Assembly: GCF_000496835.1 (NCBI RefSeq)
Contig: NZ_KI543236.1
Coordinates: forward strand, 707,636 to 771,635
DNA from: Thalassobacillus devorans MSP14
Lineage (GTDB): Bacteria; Bacillota; Bacilli; Bacillales; Halobacillaceae
Length of the DNA stretch: 64,000 bases
Reading direction: 5' to 3'
Below are positions 50,346-57,999 of this stretch, piece after piece; positions within the stretch are counted from its first letter, which is position 1, and each line of letters opens with the position of its first letter. A program made the translations under genes and the position numbers. The notes beneath the pieces are model-generated. The model saw nothing but the letters and a program-made list of their open reading frames with translations. It did no database searches and was not told the DNA's origin.

Positions 50346-51863
50346 TTAGGAGTGCTGCAGGGCGGCTGCTTTCATGGTGCCGGTTTCTTTGAAGCGGGTA
50401 TGCCATTCGAAGGCTTTTTCCAGCACGTGTGGTGTCTGGCCGCCTTTTTCCCACGCGTCTTCATAATACGAATAAAGCTGATCGCGGTACATCGGGTGCG
50501 CACAGTTTTCAATAATCAATGGCACACGTTCTTTTGGTGCCAGGCCGCGCAGGTCCGCGTAACCCTGTTCGGTCACAATGACGTCGACGTCGTGTTCAGT
50601 ATGATCCACATGCGAAACGAATGGGACCACGCTCGAGATGTCGCCATTTTTGGCAATAGACTTCGTGACAAAAATAGCAAGCCGTGAATTACGCGTGAAG
50701 TCACCGGAACCTCCAATCCCATTCATCATTTTGGTGCCAAGCACATGAGTGGAGTTGATGTTGCCATAAATATCGACTTCAAGCGGCGTATTGATCGAAA
50801 TCAGACCTAGCCTGCGGATGATTTCCGGGTGATTCGAAATTTCCTGTGGACGCAATAGCAGCCGGTCCCGGTAGCGGTCGATATTACCGTAAACTTCATC
50901 GAGCTTGGATTCAGACAGTGTAATCGAGCAGCCGGAAGCGAACTTGATTTTTTCTGCATCCAGGAGATCGAAAACTGCATCCTGTAACACCTCTGAGTAA
51001 ACTTCCAAATCCGTGAATTCAGAATCGAGTAAACCATGGAATACGGCATTGGCCACTGAACCAATTCCCGACTGCAATGGGGCCAGATTCTCAGGAAGCC
51101 TTCCTATTTCTACTTCTTTTCGTAAAAAGTCAATCAGGTGGTTTGCCATCGTTGCTGTCTCGTCATCCGGCGGCACTATTGTAGATGGAGAGTCCGGCTG
51201 ATTGGTGATGACGATCCCCTTAATTTTCTCTATATCAACCTGGATGCCGATCGTGCCGATACGGTCATCGACTTCCGTCAACGGAATTGGCTGACGTTTT
51301 CCCTGCGCTCCTAATTCATAGATGTCATGCAAGCCCTCAAATGCATCGGATTGGGCCAGGTTCAATTCAACAATCACATTTTCTGCTTTCTCCGCAAAAA
51401 TAGAAGAGTTGCCAACAGAAGTGGATGGCACAATCATCCCGTCTTCTGTAATTGATACCGCTTCCACAATAGCGTAATCAATCGGATTCAATACATCCTG
51501 ACGAATCGCTTCAGCAGTGTGGGACAAATGCTGGTCGACAAACAGCATGTCTCCATGGTTTATTTCATTTCGCATCGTTTTATCAGCCTGGAACGGCAGA
51601 CGTTTATTCACGATTCCAGCTTCCGCCATCAGCCGATCAATATCAGATCCGAGGGAAGCCCCGGTATATACATTCACTTTAAAATGTTCTTCTTTCGCTC
51701 TTTCAACAAGAGCCGAAGGGACCGCCTTAGCGTCACCGGCACGGGTGAATCCGCTCAAACCAAGCGTCATTCCGTCTTTAATCCAGGAAGCAGCTGTTTC
51801 CTCTGAAACGATGCGATCCTCCAGGCGTGTATCTCTTAATCGTTGTTTATAATTCTGTTCCAT
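50346..51863 (-). CDS. Acetyl-CoA hydrolase/CoA transferase (succinate:acetate type)
   Basis: The 505-residue protein matches the succinate CoA-transferase group of the Cat1/AarC family: TLGLSGFTRAGDAKAVPSALVERA, the CoA-thioester Glu region YAIVEAVSITEDGMIVPSTSVGNS, SPFTIVPP-like STIVPPDDETATMANHLIDFL, and AIFVTKSIAKNGDISSVVPFVSHVDHTEHDVDVIVTEQGYADLRGL. It moves CoA between acetate and succinate or hydrolyses acetyl-CoA. A LytTR regulator follows upstream on the same strand, 126 bases away. Confidence 0.93.
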   Translation of the reverse strand: MEQNYKQRLRDTRLEDRIVSEETAASWIKDGMTLGLSGFTRAGDAKAVPSALVERAKEEHFKVNVYTGASLGSDIDRLMAEAGIVNKRLPFQADKTMRNEINHGDMLFVDQHLSHTAEAIRQDVLNPIDYAIVEAVSITEDGMIVPSTSVGNSSIFAEKAENVIVELNLAQSDAFEGLHDIYELGAQGKRQPIPLTEVDDRIGTIGIQVDIEKIKGIVITNQPDSPSTIVPPDDETATMANHLIDFLRKEVEIGRLPENLAPLQSGIGSVANAVFHGLLDSEFTDLEVYSEVLQDAVFDLLDAEKIKFASGCSITLSESKLDEVYGNIDRYRDRLLLRPQEISNHPEIIRRLGLISINTPLEVDIYGNINSTHVLGTKMMNGIGGSGDFTRNSRLAIFVTKSIAKNGDISSVVPFVSHVDHTEHDVDVIVTEQGYADLRGLAPKERVPLIIENCAHPMYRDQLYSYYEDAWEKGGQTPHVLEKAFEWHTRFKETGTMKAAALQHS

Positions 51864-51989
51864 ACCAAAACCTCCATGCTGTAATTTTCTTATAATTCTA
51901 ACGTCTTCGCGCGTTCATCTCTTGGGTTTTGGTATGAAAAGGCTTAAATTCGTACTGAAATAGAAAATTCCTGACATAACTAAGAAAAA

Positions 51990-52640
51990 TCAGAATGAAA
52001 GTATTCGCCGGAATTGGCTCGCATAGGTCTGGCTCACCGGAATTTTGGTACCATCCTTCATGATCAATAGAAAAGTGGAATGGGAATCCGGCTGAATTTC
52101 CGCAATATAATTGACGTTGATAATGTAAGAACGATGACATCGTAAAAACATTTCCTCCGGCAAGTGAAATTCCACTTCGCTCAACGTGAATTTATGCGTT
52201 CCTGTACCGCGTTCCGATTGCACCCATGTTTTCCGGTTGTGCGCTTCTAAAAACATGACTTCCTCATAAGGAACCGGCATCCAGCGATCCTCGATATGAA
52301 GGGTCAGGAACTTGGACAGAAATTTCAATTGTTTCGAAGGCAATATCGCAGTAACACAGCCCTTTGGATTTCCGGAATCGATGATGGGCACCGAGGTACC
52401 GAAGTAAGGGGTGCCGAATACCTTCCCATTGATATGATCCGACGTTTTCTTCCGGACGCTGAGCGCCTTGAACGTAACGGTATTTTCATTGATCTTGTCA
52501 CCGGGTTTGATTTTCAGATCGATATGCTTGCTTGGTTTATAATAAATGAATTGCTGAGAATCGGACACAGCAATAGAAGCTTCTTTCGGGAATAATTCTC
52601 TGAATGATTCAACCATGGAAGAAACGGAAAAATAGTCCAC
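51990..52640 (-). CDS. LytTR-domain transcriptional regulator without receiver domain
   Basis: The 216-residue protein has an N-terminal PAS-like sensory region (about residues 1-110; SVSSMVESFRELFPKEASIAVSDSQQFIYYKPSKHID, GTSVPIIDSGNPKGCVTAILPSKQ) and a C-terminal LytTR DNA-binding domain (about 112-215; VPYEEVMFLEAHNRKTWVQS, LPEEMFLRCHRSYIINVNYIAEIQPDS). It lacks a response-regulator receiver domain. It lies directly upstream of the CoA transferase gene on the same strand and is probably its regulator. Confidence 0.9.
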   Translation of the reverse strand: MDYFSVSSMVESFRELFPKEASIAVSDSQQFIYYKPSKHIDLKIKPGDKINENTVTFKALSVRKKTSDHINGKVFGTPYFGTSVPIIDSGNPKGCVTAILPSKQLKFLSKFLTLHIEDRWMPVPYEEVMFLEAHNRKTWVQSERGTGTHKFTLSEVEFHLPEEMFLRCHRSYIINVNYIAEIQPDSHSTFLLIMKDGTKIPVSQTYASQFRRILSF

Positions 52641-52796
52641 TTTTAAACCTCCTCTAACGCAATCGTTATTAAAATTATAGACATTTTTTTGACAGGATGG
52701 AAAGTATGAGCTTCAAATCGAAAAAAAATATACATTTATCATTTTTAGAGTCCGGGGGATACTATTCTGGATACTTCTGTAAAAGGGTGAATGATA

Positions 52797-53639
52797 ATGA
52801 AGTTTGGCAGTCATGTTTCGATTCGGGACGGCTATTTAGGAGCAGCAAAACAGGCAGCGGCAATGAATGCAGCTGCTTTTCAATATTTTCCGAAGAACCC
52901 CCGCAGCCTGGCAGTCAAAGACTTCAATCGCGATGATACCATGCTCTGCAGAGATTTTTGTACGGAACAAGGAATTATCTCTATATCCCACACCCCTTAT
53001 CCAACCAGCCTGACTCCTGCAGATGATGAAAAGCGTAAGCAGGTGGTGGAGTCATTGCTGAATGATCTTGAAATCACGGATGCGTGTGGGTCGGTCGGGG
53101 TGGTCGTCCATTTTGGAAAACGAATCGATGATGACGATCCGCTCGTCAGCTACCAGTTAATGATTGCTGTCCTCAATGAAGTTCTTTCCCAGTGGAAGGG
53201 AGAATGTAAAATACTGCTCGAAAACAATGCCGGAAAGCCTGGTTCCATGGGGACAACGTTAGAAGAACTCGTCCAGGTCCGGAGTCTTTGTGACCAGCCA
53301 GAGAAAATCGGTTTCTGCCTCGATACCTGTCATGCGTTTGCCAGCGGACTTTGGAACGGTGCCAACTGGAAGGAAGTGCTGGAAAAAGGAACGGAGCTTG
53401 AATATTTCAATCATCTGGAAGCCGTTCATTTCAATAATTCCAAATATGATACCGGCTCAGGAAAAGACCGTCATGCAACTATTTTTGGAGATGATGGTTA
53501 TATCACAGAGGAGCAATTTGACCAATTGATTAAAGCACCCGTTATGGCTGGTATTCCGTTCATTTTAGAAACTCCGAAAGAAACTCCAACACACGAAACG
53601 GAACTTAAACAATTGCATAGGAAATGGGGAGCAGGATAA
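52797..53639 (+). CDS. Endonuclease IV family AP endonuclease
   Basis: ATG 52797 (MKFGSHVSIRDGYLGAAKQAAAM) is the family start; product 280 residues. The zinc-site residues of the TIM barrel are visible: ISHTPYP, VVVHFGK, ILLENNAG, FCLDTCHAF, AVHFNNSK, DRHATI and FILETPKETP. This matches the deoxyribonuclease IV (Nfo) fold but is a second, divergent type rather than the canonical Nfo. It probably cuts at abasic sites in DNA. It is monocistronic and ends in a terminator followed by phased repeat array D. Confidence 0.88.
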   Translation: MKFGSHVSIRDGYLGAAKQAAAMNAAAFQYFPKNPRSLAVKDFNRDDTMLCRDFCTEQGIISISHTPYPTSLTPADDEKRKQVVESLLNDLEITDACGSVGVVVHFGKRIDDDDPLVSYQLMIAVLNEVLSQWKGECKILLENNAGKPGSMGTTLEELVQVRSLCDQPEKIGFCLDTCHAFASGLWNGANWKEVLEKGTELEYFNHLEAVHFNNSKYDTGSGKDRHATIFGDDGYITEEQFDQLIKAPVMAGIPFILETPKETPTHETELKQLHRKWGAG

Positions 53640-53644
53640 GGAAT

Positions 53645-53680
53645 AGAAACGCGTGGCTTATGCCATGCGTTTTTTTTGAG
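53645..53680 (+). terminator. Terminator of the endonuclease IV gene
   Basis: AACGCGTGGC pairs with GCCATGCGTT (one wobble) around TTA-T, followed by TTTTTTTG. Confidence 0.88.
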
Positions 53681-53712
53681 ATAAATGAGCTTATATACAC
53701 CACTTCCCCCTT

Positions 53713-53767
53713 ATGAGAGACACTCTTGACATTATAGGAGACACTATTAAGAATAAAAGGGACATTT
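53713..53767. repeat. Phased repeat array D: core TATGAGAGACA, 21-bp period, 3 copies
   Basis: The cores GAGAGAC, AGGAGAC and AAGGGAC end at 53721, 53742 and 53763: two steps of exactly 21 bp. Core sequences read TTATGAGAGACA, TTATAGGAGACA and TAAAAGGGACA; the first is the same word as in array C. It lies between a terminator and a second hairpin (53787-53808). Confidence 0.65.
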
Positions 53768-53785
53768 CCAGAAAAGCCTCCTCCC

Positions 53786-53820
53786 CCTGCCAAATAAGGG
53801 CAGGTAACTATTTTTAAAAA
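53786..53820. terminator. Hairpin after array D
   Basis: CCTGCC pairs with GGCAGG around AAATAAG, followed by TAACTATTTTT. Short stem, so moderate confidence. Confidence 0.5.
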
Positions 53821-53824
53821 ACAG

Positions 53825-53881
53825 TTGCAAAACGACATTAGTGTCGATATAATTAAATTAACTTAAACGACATAGGTGTCG
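53825..53881 (+). promoter_or_regulatory. Promoter with two TetR-type operators for the MFS-TetR operon
   Basis: TTGCAA (53825-53830), 17 bases, TATAAT (53848-53853). CGACATTAGTGTCG (53833-53846) sits between the boxes and CGACATAGGTGTCG (53868-53881) lies downstream of the start site. Each is a CGACA..TGTCG palindrome; centres are 35 bp apart. They probably bind the TetR protein of this operon. Confidence 0.8.
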
Positions 53882-53899
53882 TTTTTAAGAGGGGCTGGG

Positions 53900-55177
53900 A
53901 TGAGAGTGGAAAATGGATTGCTGAAAAACAGAGGGTATCTCACATTGATGGCAGCGCAGGCGGTTTCGAGTATTGGTGACTGGCTTAGTATTGTTGCGGT
54001 AATTACGATGGTGGGGTTGAAATGGAATGCGTCCCCGATGCAGGTTTCTCTGATCATTCTATGTCTGGCCATCCCTATGGCGCTGCTTGGACCATTAGCA
54101 GGAACGGTGGCCGACCGGTTCAGCCGGAAAACTTTGATGGTTGCATCCGATCTGGTACGTGCCGGCTTGATTCTTGTGTTGGCGGCTGCTGATACCATTT
54201 GGATCGTCTATGCAAGCTTGTTTACGATTGGTGTATTTTCGGCTGTGTTCATCCCGGCGAAGAACGGTAAGTTGAAAGAGCTGGTCAAACAGGAAGATAT
54301 GAAAAGTGCGATGTCGATCACATCGATGATTGATTCCATGACAAAGGTAATAGGGCCGTTACTAAGCGGTGTGTTAGTCACCGCCTTTGGTGCAAAAATC
54401 GTATTTTTCATCGACTCCGGCACCTTCCTTGTCTCAGCCGCAATGATTATGATGCTGCCGAAAGCTATTGTTGTAGTGGTAGAGGAAGATGATGATGACA
54501 AGGTGAAACCCTCTTTCAAGGAAGAATTTAAAGTGGGGATCACTTTCATCAAATCGAATACGTATATGCTGGCGGGGATGTTTTTCTTAGGATTCAGTCT
54601 GTTGATTCTCCAATTATCTGATTCGCAAATCATCGTACTGCTCCGGGAGCTGACCACTGCTTCCCCGGATCTGTTCGGCTATATTGTTACGGCGTCTGGG
54701 CTCGGGATGTTTTTTGCCGGGATGCTGCTGGCGAAAAAGACGGACTACCAAGCCTTCCCCTTGATGCTGGCGGGTGTTTGCGGGATTGGAATAAGCTTTG
54801 GTATGATGGCTGTATTTACATCCTTTGATATCGGATTTTCGGTAATATGGGCTCCGGCATTGGGGTTGATGGCAGGTTTCGCAGCGAGTCTGGTGTTCGT
54901 GCCATTTCAGGCCACCGTTCAGGTTGACACACCGGTTCACATGACGGGCAGAGTGTTTGGCGTCATCAATAGTGTCACCACAACGGCCACTATCATCGGT
55001 CCGTTACTTGGCGGATGGCTGGCCACAGTAATCGGAGTCATCCCGACATTTATCATCACGGCCACACTTTTAGTCGCGGTTTCATTAGTCGGAATTATCT
55101 TTAAAGGGAACATAGAACGGGGGAACACAAATGTCGCCGAAAGTGAGCAAGGAACACCTGAAGCAACGACGAGCTGA
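53900..55177 (+). CDS. MFS transporter (drug-exporter-like)
   Basis: ATG 53900 has AGAGGGGCTGGG upstream (425 residues). Twelve helices are visible, with the MFS loop-2/3 motif GPLAGTVADRFSRKTLMVASD after helix 2 and the same-length halves typical of the MFS_3 (enterobactin-exporter-like) family. A long acidic loop between helices 6 and 7 (VEEDDDDKVKPSFKEEF) is present. It is regulated by operators in its promoter; its last 47 bases overlap the TetR gene in another frame. Confidence 0.9.
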   Translation: MRVENGLLKNRGYLTLMAAQAVSSIGDWLSIVAVITMVGLKWNASPMQVSLIILCLAIPMALLGPLAGTVADRFSRKTLMVASDLVRAGLILVLAAADTIWIVYASLFTIGVFSAVFIPAKNGKLKELVKQEDMKSAMSITSMIDSMTKVIGPLLSGVLVTAFGAKIVFFIDSGTFLVSAAMIMMLPKAIVVVVEEDDDDKVKPSFKEEFKVGITFIKSNTYMLAGMFFLGFSLLILQLSDSQIIVLLRELTTASPDLFGYIVTASGLGMFFAGMLLAKKTDYQAFPLMLAGVCGIGISFGMMAVFTSFDIGFSVIWAPALGLMAGFAASLVFVPFQATVQVDTPVHMTGRVFGVINSVTTTATIIGPLLGGWLATVIGVIPTFIITATLLVAVSLVGIIFKGNIERGNTNVAESEQGTPEATTS

Positions 55178-55748
55178 TATTCTTGCAGCTGCAAAAACAG
55201 TTTTCATCAAACATGGGTACGAACGGACGACGATGAAGCATGTCATGGAAGAAGCGAAAGTCAGCAGGGGAGGATTGTATCAATATTTCTCCAATAAAGA
55301 AGAGTTATATGAGGCGATTTTGAAAGAAAATTTATTGCAGGTCTCTGAAGAAACACAGGAGTTTCTTGAAAATGAAGTGAAGTCCTACTGGGATTTATTG
55401 CTGCTTCGGATATTTGGAGAGGATCGGGAACCAGATGACGAGATGGATCCGCTGGCACCGAGCAACCTGGAATTTTTCATTATCGGAAGAAATGACGAGC
55501 GGCGCCGGAAGTACGGGCAGGAGCGATATCAGAATGGGCTGAAAATCTATGCGGATGTCATCAAAGCTGGTCAGGAAAATGGAGAATTCAGTGACAGGTA
55601 TGACAGTGAAATGCTGGCCCGTGCGATCATCACCTATATTGATGGACTGGCACTGGATCACGCCATCCTTCCAGAGCAGGATGTCCAACTCAAAGAGCAG
55701 TCCACCATACTGCTTGAGTTTTTGAAAATGGCTTTGGAAGTGGAATAG
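55131..55748 (+). CDS. TetR/AcrR family regulator of the MFS operon
   Basis: ATG 55131 follows ACGGGGGAACAC. The 205-residue protein has a TetR HTH at about residues 10-57 (TMKHVMEEAKVSRGGLYQYFSNKEELY) and a ligand domain. It overlaps the MFS gene by 47 bases and two CGACA..TGTCG sites lie in the shared promoter, so it is probably the autoregulated repressor of the exporter. Confidence 0.92.
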   Translation: MSPKVSKEHLKQRRADILAAAKTVFIKHGYERTTMKHVMEEAKVSRGGLYQYFSNKEELYEAILKENLLQVSEETQEFLENEVKSYWDLLLLRIFGEDREPDDEMDPLAPSNLEFFIIGRNDERRRKYGQERYQNGLKIYADVIKAGQENGEFSDRYDSEMLARAIITYIDGLALDHAILPEQDVQLKEQSTILLEFLKMALEVE

Positions 55749-55772
55749 TGTTTATTAAAAAAATATCTTAAA

Positions 55773-55809
55773 CGAAAAAGGGAGCTCCAATTCGGAGCTT
55801 CTTTTATTA
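55773..55809 (+). terminator. Terminator of the MFS-TetR operon
   Basis: GGAGCTCC-like stem: GAGCTCC pairs with GGAGCTT (wobble) around AATTC, followed by CTTTTATT. Confidence 0.75.
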
Positions 55810-55841
55810 TGACAATATGAATCCGGGGAGTTGGTGAGTTC

Positions 55842-55952
55842 ATGGCTGAGGCTGTAAATCTCGATCAAACTCCCAAATGGGTCTTGGCAGTAAATCACAA
55901 ATTTTTCGTATCAGTGATGCGTATCACATACGCTTTGCTTAAATTCCGGTAG
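55842..55952 (+). CDS. Possible 36-aa micro-ORF
   Basis: ATG 55842 opens a 36-codon frame (MAEAVNLDQTPKWVLAVNHK, then a cationic, amphipathic end HKFFVSVMRITYALLKFR). GGGGAG lies 11 bases and GGTGAG 4 bases upstream, so the ribosome binding site is only fair. It lies in the 240-base gap between the TetR terminator and the hemerythrin gene. Support is weak. Confidence 0.25.
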   Translation: MAEAVNLDQTPKWVLAVNHKFFVSVMRITYALLKFR

Positions 55953-55989
55953 GATAAGCATAGAGTAATAGAAAAAAGGAGTGGCCGAT

Positions 55990-56517
55990 ATGAGTCATGA
56001 ATGTGCTGGAATACAAGTAGAAAGCGGAACCAAACTTAGTGCCCCTTTACAGCATCTGAAAGATGAACATCCCATCCTGCTAGGCATGATGGATGAACTG
56101 GAAAATCTGGCCGGGCAGCTGAAGACAGCGGAGGATGCTCACACTAATTTATTGAGGCTTCGGGAAGAAGTGGTTTTATTTATGGAAGTGCTCCTCCCGC
56201 ATTCTGAAAAAGAGGAAGGATTCCTGTTCCCGATGCTCGGGAGTTATATCGGTAAAGAAACAGGTCCGATTGTTGTGATGGAATATGAACACGAGATGGC
56301 GAAAAAGAACTTCGAAGCTTATCTGAAAGGGACATTCCACATTGATGAAACCGTTACAACAAAAGAGGCGGAAAAGCTTTACAACCGGGTCATTGAAGGG
56401 TGCAGCATTTTGATATCTCACTTTCACAAAGAAGAAAATGTCCTGTTTCCTATGGCTGAAAATATTCTTTCCGATGTAGACAAAGCGAAATTGGCGAAAC
56501 ATTATAAGGTTTCTTAA
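55990..56517 (+). CDS. Hemerythrin domain-containing protein
   Basis: AAAAGGAG lies 9 bases before ATG 55990; the GTG at 55981 has no spacing. The 175-residue protein is a four-helix bundle with the diiron ligands HLKDEHPILLGMMDE (first His), LPHSEKEEGFLFPML (His, Glu), VMEYEHEMAKKNF (His) and LISHFHKEENVLFPMAE (His, Glu). It should bind a non-heme diiron centre for O2, NO or peroxide sensing or storage. It is monocistronic. Confidence 0.92.
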   Translation: MSHECAGIQVESGTKLSAPLQHLKDEHPILLGMMDELENLAGQLKTAEDAHTNLLRLREEVVLFMEVLLPHSEKEEGFLFPMLGSYIGKETGPIVVMEYEHEMAKKNFEAYLKGTFHIDETVTTKEAEKLYNRVIEGCSILISHFHKEENVLFPMAENILSDVDKAKLAKHYKVS

Positions 56518-56518
56518 C

Positions 56519-56559
56519 TGAAATGACACGGCTGAACTTCCAGTCGTGTCATTTTTCTT
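56519..56559. terminator. Bidirectional terminator between hemerythrin and lipase genes
   Basis: AAATGACACG pairs with CGTGTCATTT around GCTGAACTTCCAGT, T-run on both sides. Confidence 0.88.
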
Positions 56560-57502
56560 CTATAAATTTCTTAATAAACGAAAACACCAGCTCCCGGATT
56601 TCTTTTGATTCATTAAAAAGGGCATGCCGGCTATTATCGATTTGGACCATTTTTGAATTGGTGAATTTATTTTCTATAAACTTGAGGTTATATGGCCAGG
56701 CCACCGTATTATCTTTATTTCCCTGTATCACAAAAGTCGGCGTGTTAGAAGGAGGATACTGGTCCAGCAGCTTATTCCAGTGCAGCATGGCACCGACCCA
56801 GTCAAGCGGGATGACGGAAGTCTGCAGCGGATCCAGTTTTCTTGCCTTCAGGTATTGCGTATTAGAGGAATTGACCCGAAAATTCCGTTTCACTTTATCA
56901 AGGAAAGGAATCATACTGGCTATATAATAACCGAGAACGGTTCCGTACCAATGCGAGGAATGCACCAGTGGAGCCGCCAGAATTACTTTGTCAAACACAT
57001 GGTCATGATGCTTTAATACATAATCGATAGCAATTGCGCCACCGGTACTGTGGCCGATTACATAGTAGGGACCTTGCATTTCTTTTTTTGTGAGGTCCAT
57101 CAGTTTTTCCAGCGAATGGACATAATCAGAAAACCGTTGGACAGAAGCCGTTTTTCCTTCTGACAGCCCATGGCCTTCGAGGTCATAGCTGATCACCGTA
57201 TATCCATGCTTGTTTAAAAATTGGATCACATGGTTTAGATGACCGACGTGATCCAGGTAACCGTGCAATAGAAAAATGGTTCCTTTGCTTTGGTTAGGTG
57301 CAAACATCTGCACCATCGTCTTCGTTCCATTGGTTTCTATTTTCCCGAAATGGAATGCGCCGTCAGATATGTATAGCTCATAGTAATTCAGATAGGCGGC
57401 TATCTCAGGTGTTATGACCGTGGGATGATCGAAGCTGAAAGGTTTCTCCCAAGCGGAAAGCCGCTGTAATATATGTTCTATTGAATTGTTTTGGGGTGGC
57501 AT
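56549..57502 (-). CDS. Alpha/beta hydrolase, monoglyceride lipase-like
   Basis: The 317-residue protein has the fold with an HG oxyanion motif LLHGYLDHVGHLNHVI (about residue 75), nucleophile GHSTGGAIAIDY (about 147), acid in VIQGNKDNTVAW (about 264) and DNSRHALFNE His (about 292). The lid and YDLEGHGLSEG loop are those of hydrolase_4/lysophospholipase (PldB-like) enzymes. It hydrolyses lysophospholipids or monoglycerides. AAGGAGTCC precedes the ATG. It is monocistronic. Confidence 0.9.
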   Translation of the reverse strand: MPPQNNSIEHILQRLSAWEKPFSFDHPTVITPEIAAYLNYYELYISDGAFHFGKIETNGTKTMVQMFAPNQSKGTIFLLHGYLDHVGHLNHVIQFLNKHGYTVISYDLEGHGLSEGKTASVQRFSDYVHSLEKLMDLTKKEMQGPYYVIGHSTGGAIAIDYVLKHHDHVFDKVILAAPLVHSSHWYGTVLGYYIASMIPFLDKVKRNFRVNSSNTQYLKARKLDPLQTSVIPLDWVGAMLHWNKLLDQYPPSNTPTFVIQGNKDNTVAWPYNLKFIENKFTNSKMVQIDNSRHALFNESKEIRELVFSFIKKFIEEK

Positions 57503-57556
57503 AAAACAGGACTCCTTGCTTCTATTTTATATATTCTTTCAAAAACGATTACAACA

Positions 57557-57598
57557 GAAAAAGATGATTCCGCCTGGAATTACGAAATCATCTTTTAT
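57557..57598 (-). terminator. Terminator of the parM-parR pair
   Basis: AAAAGATGATT and AATCATCTTTT pair; on the minus strand the second arm is followed by TTTCTG. Confidence 0.8.
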
Positions 57599-57622
57599 GA
57601 TATCCCAAATCCCGTCGTAATG

Positions 57623-57994
57623 CTAACCACCGAAAGCTTCCAATACATCATCGAGCTCATCAGGGTCTATTTCTTTCTGGACGACGCGCTGAATCCGCGG
57701 CATCTGCCGGGATGGAGCGACCGGAGGATGAGCAGATAACATCTTTTTGATGCTCGCCAGTTCTTTAAGGATTTCATCATTATTATCCGCAGTGGGAGCG
57801 GAGGTTTTCTCTGAAAAATAATTTTCCAATGCCGAAAAAACTAAATGGACGAGTGTGCTGTTGGTGGCATGATAAGCGATTTGTTCCTGGGTCTTTTTAG
57901 AAATAAAGTGGGACTCTCCGGTTTTAATATCGATATATTCATCAGGAACGGTAATCGCCACGCGGTTCACATAATCCGTGTAGGTTTCAGCCAT
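57623..57994 (-). CDS. Small ParR/Alp7R-like adaptor
   Basis: ATG 57994 (MAETYTDYVNRVAITVPDEYI) is preferred: AAAGGGTGA is 6 bases upstream; two upstream in-frame codons overlap it. The 123-residue protein has a basic N-terminal ribbon-helix-helix-like segment, a helical middle (LVHLVFSALENYFSEK) and an acidic C-terminal peptide (DPDELDDVLEAFGG), the layout of adaptors that couple DNA to actin-like filaments. No sequence signature of a known ParR family is certain. It overlaps the parM gene end (GTGATG). Confidence 0.6.
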   Translation of the reverse strand: MAETYTDYVNRVAITVPDEYIDIKTGESHFISKKTQEQIAYHATNSTLVHLVFSALENYFSEKTSAPTADNNDEILKELASIKKMLSAHPPVAPSRQMPRIQRVVQKEIDPDELDDVLEAFGG

Positions 57995-57999
57995 GGTCA

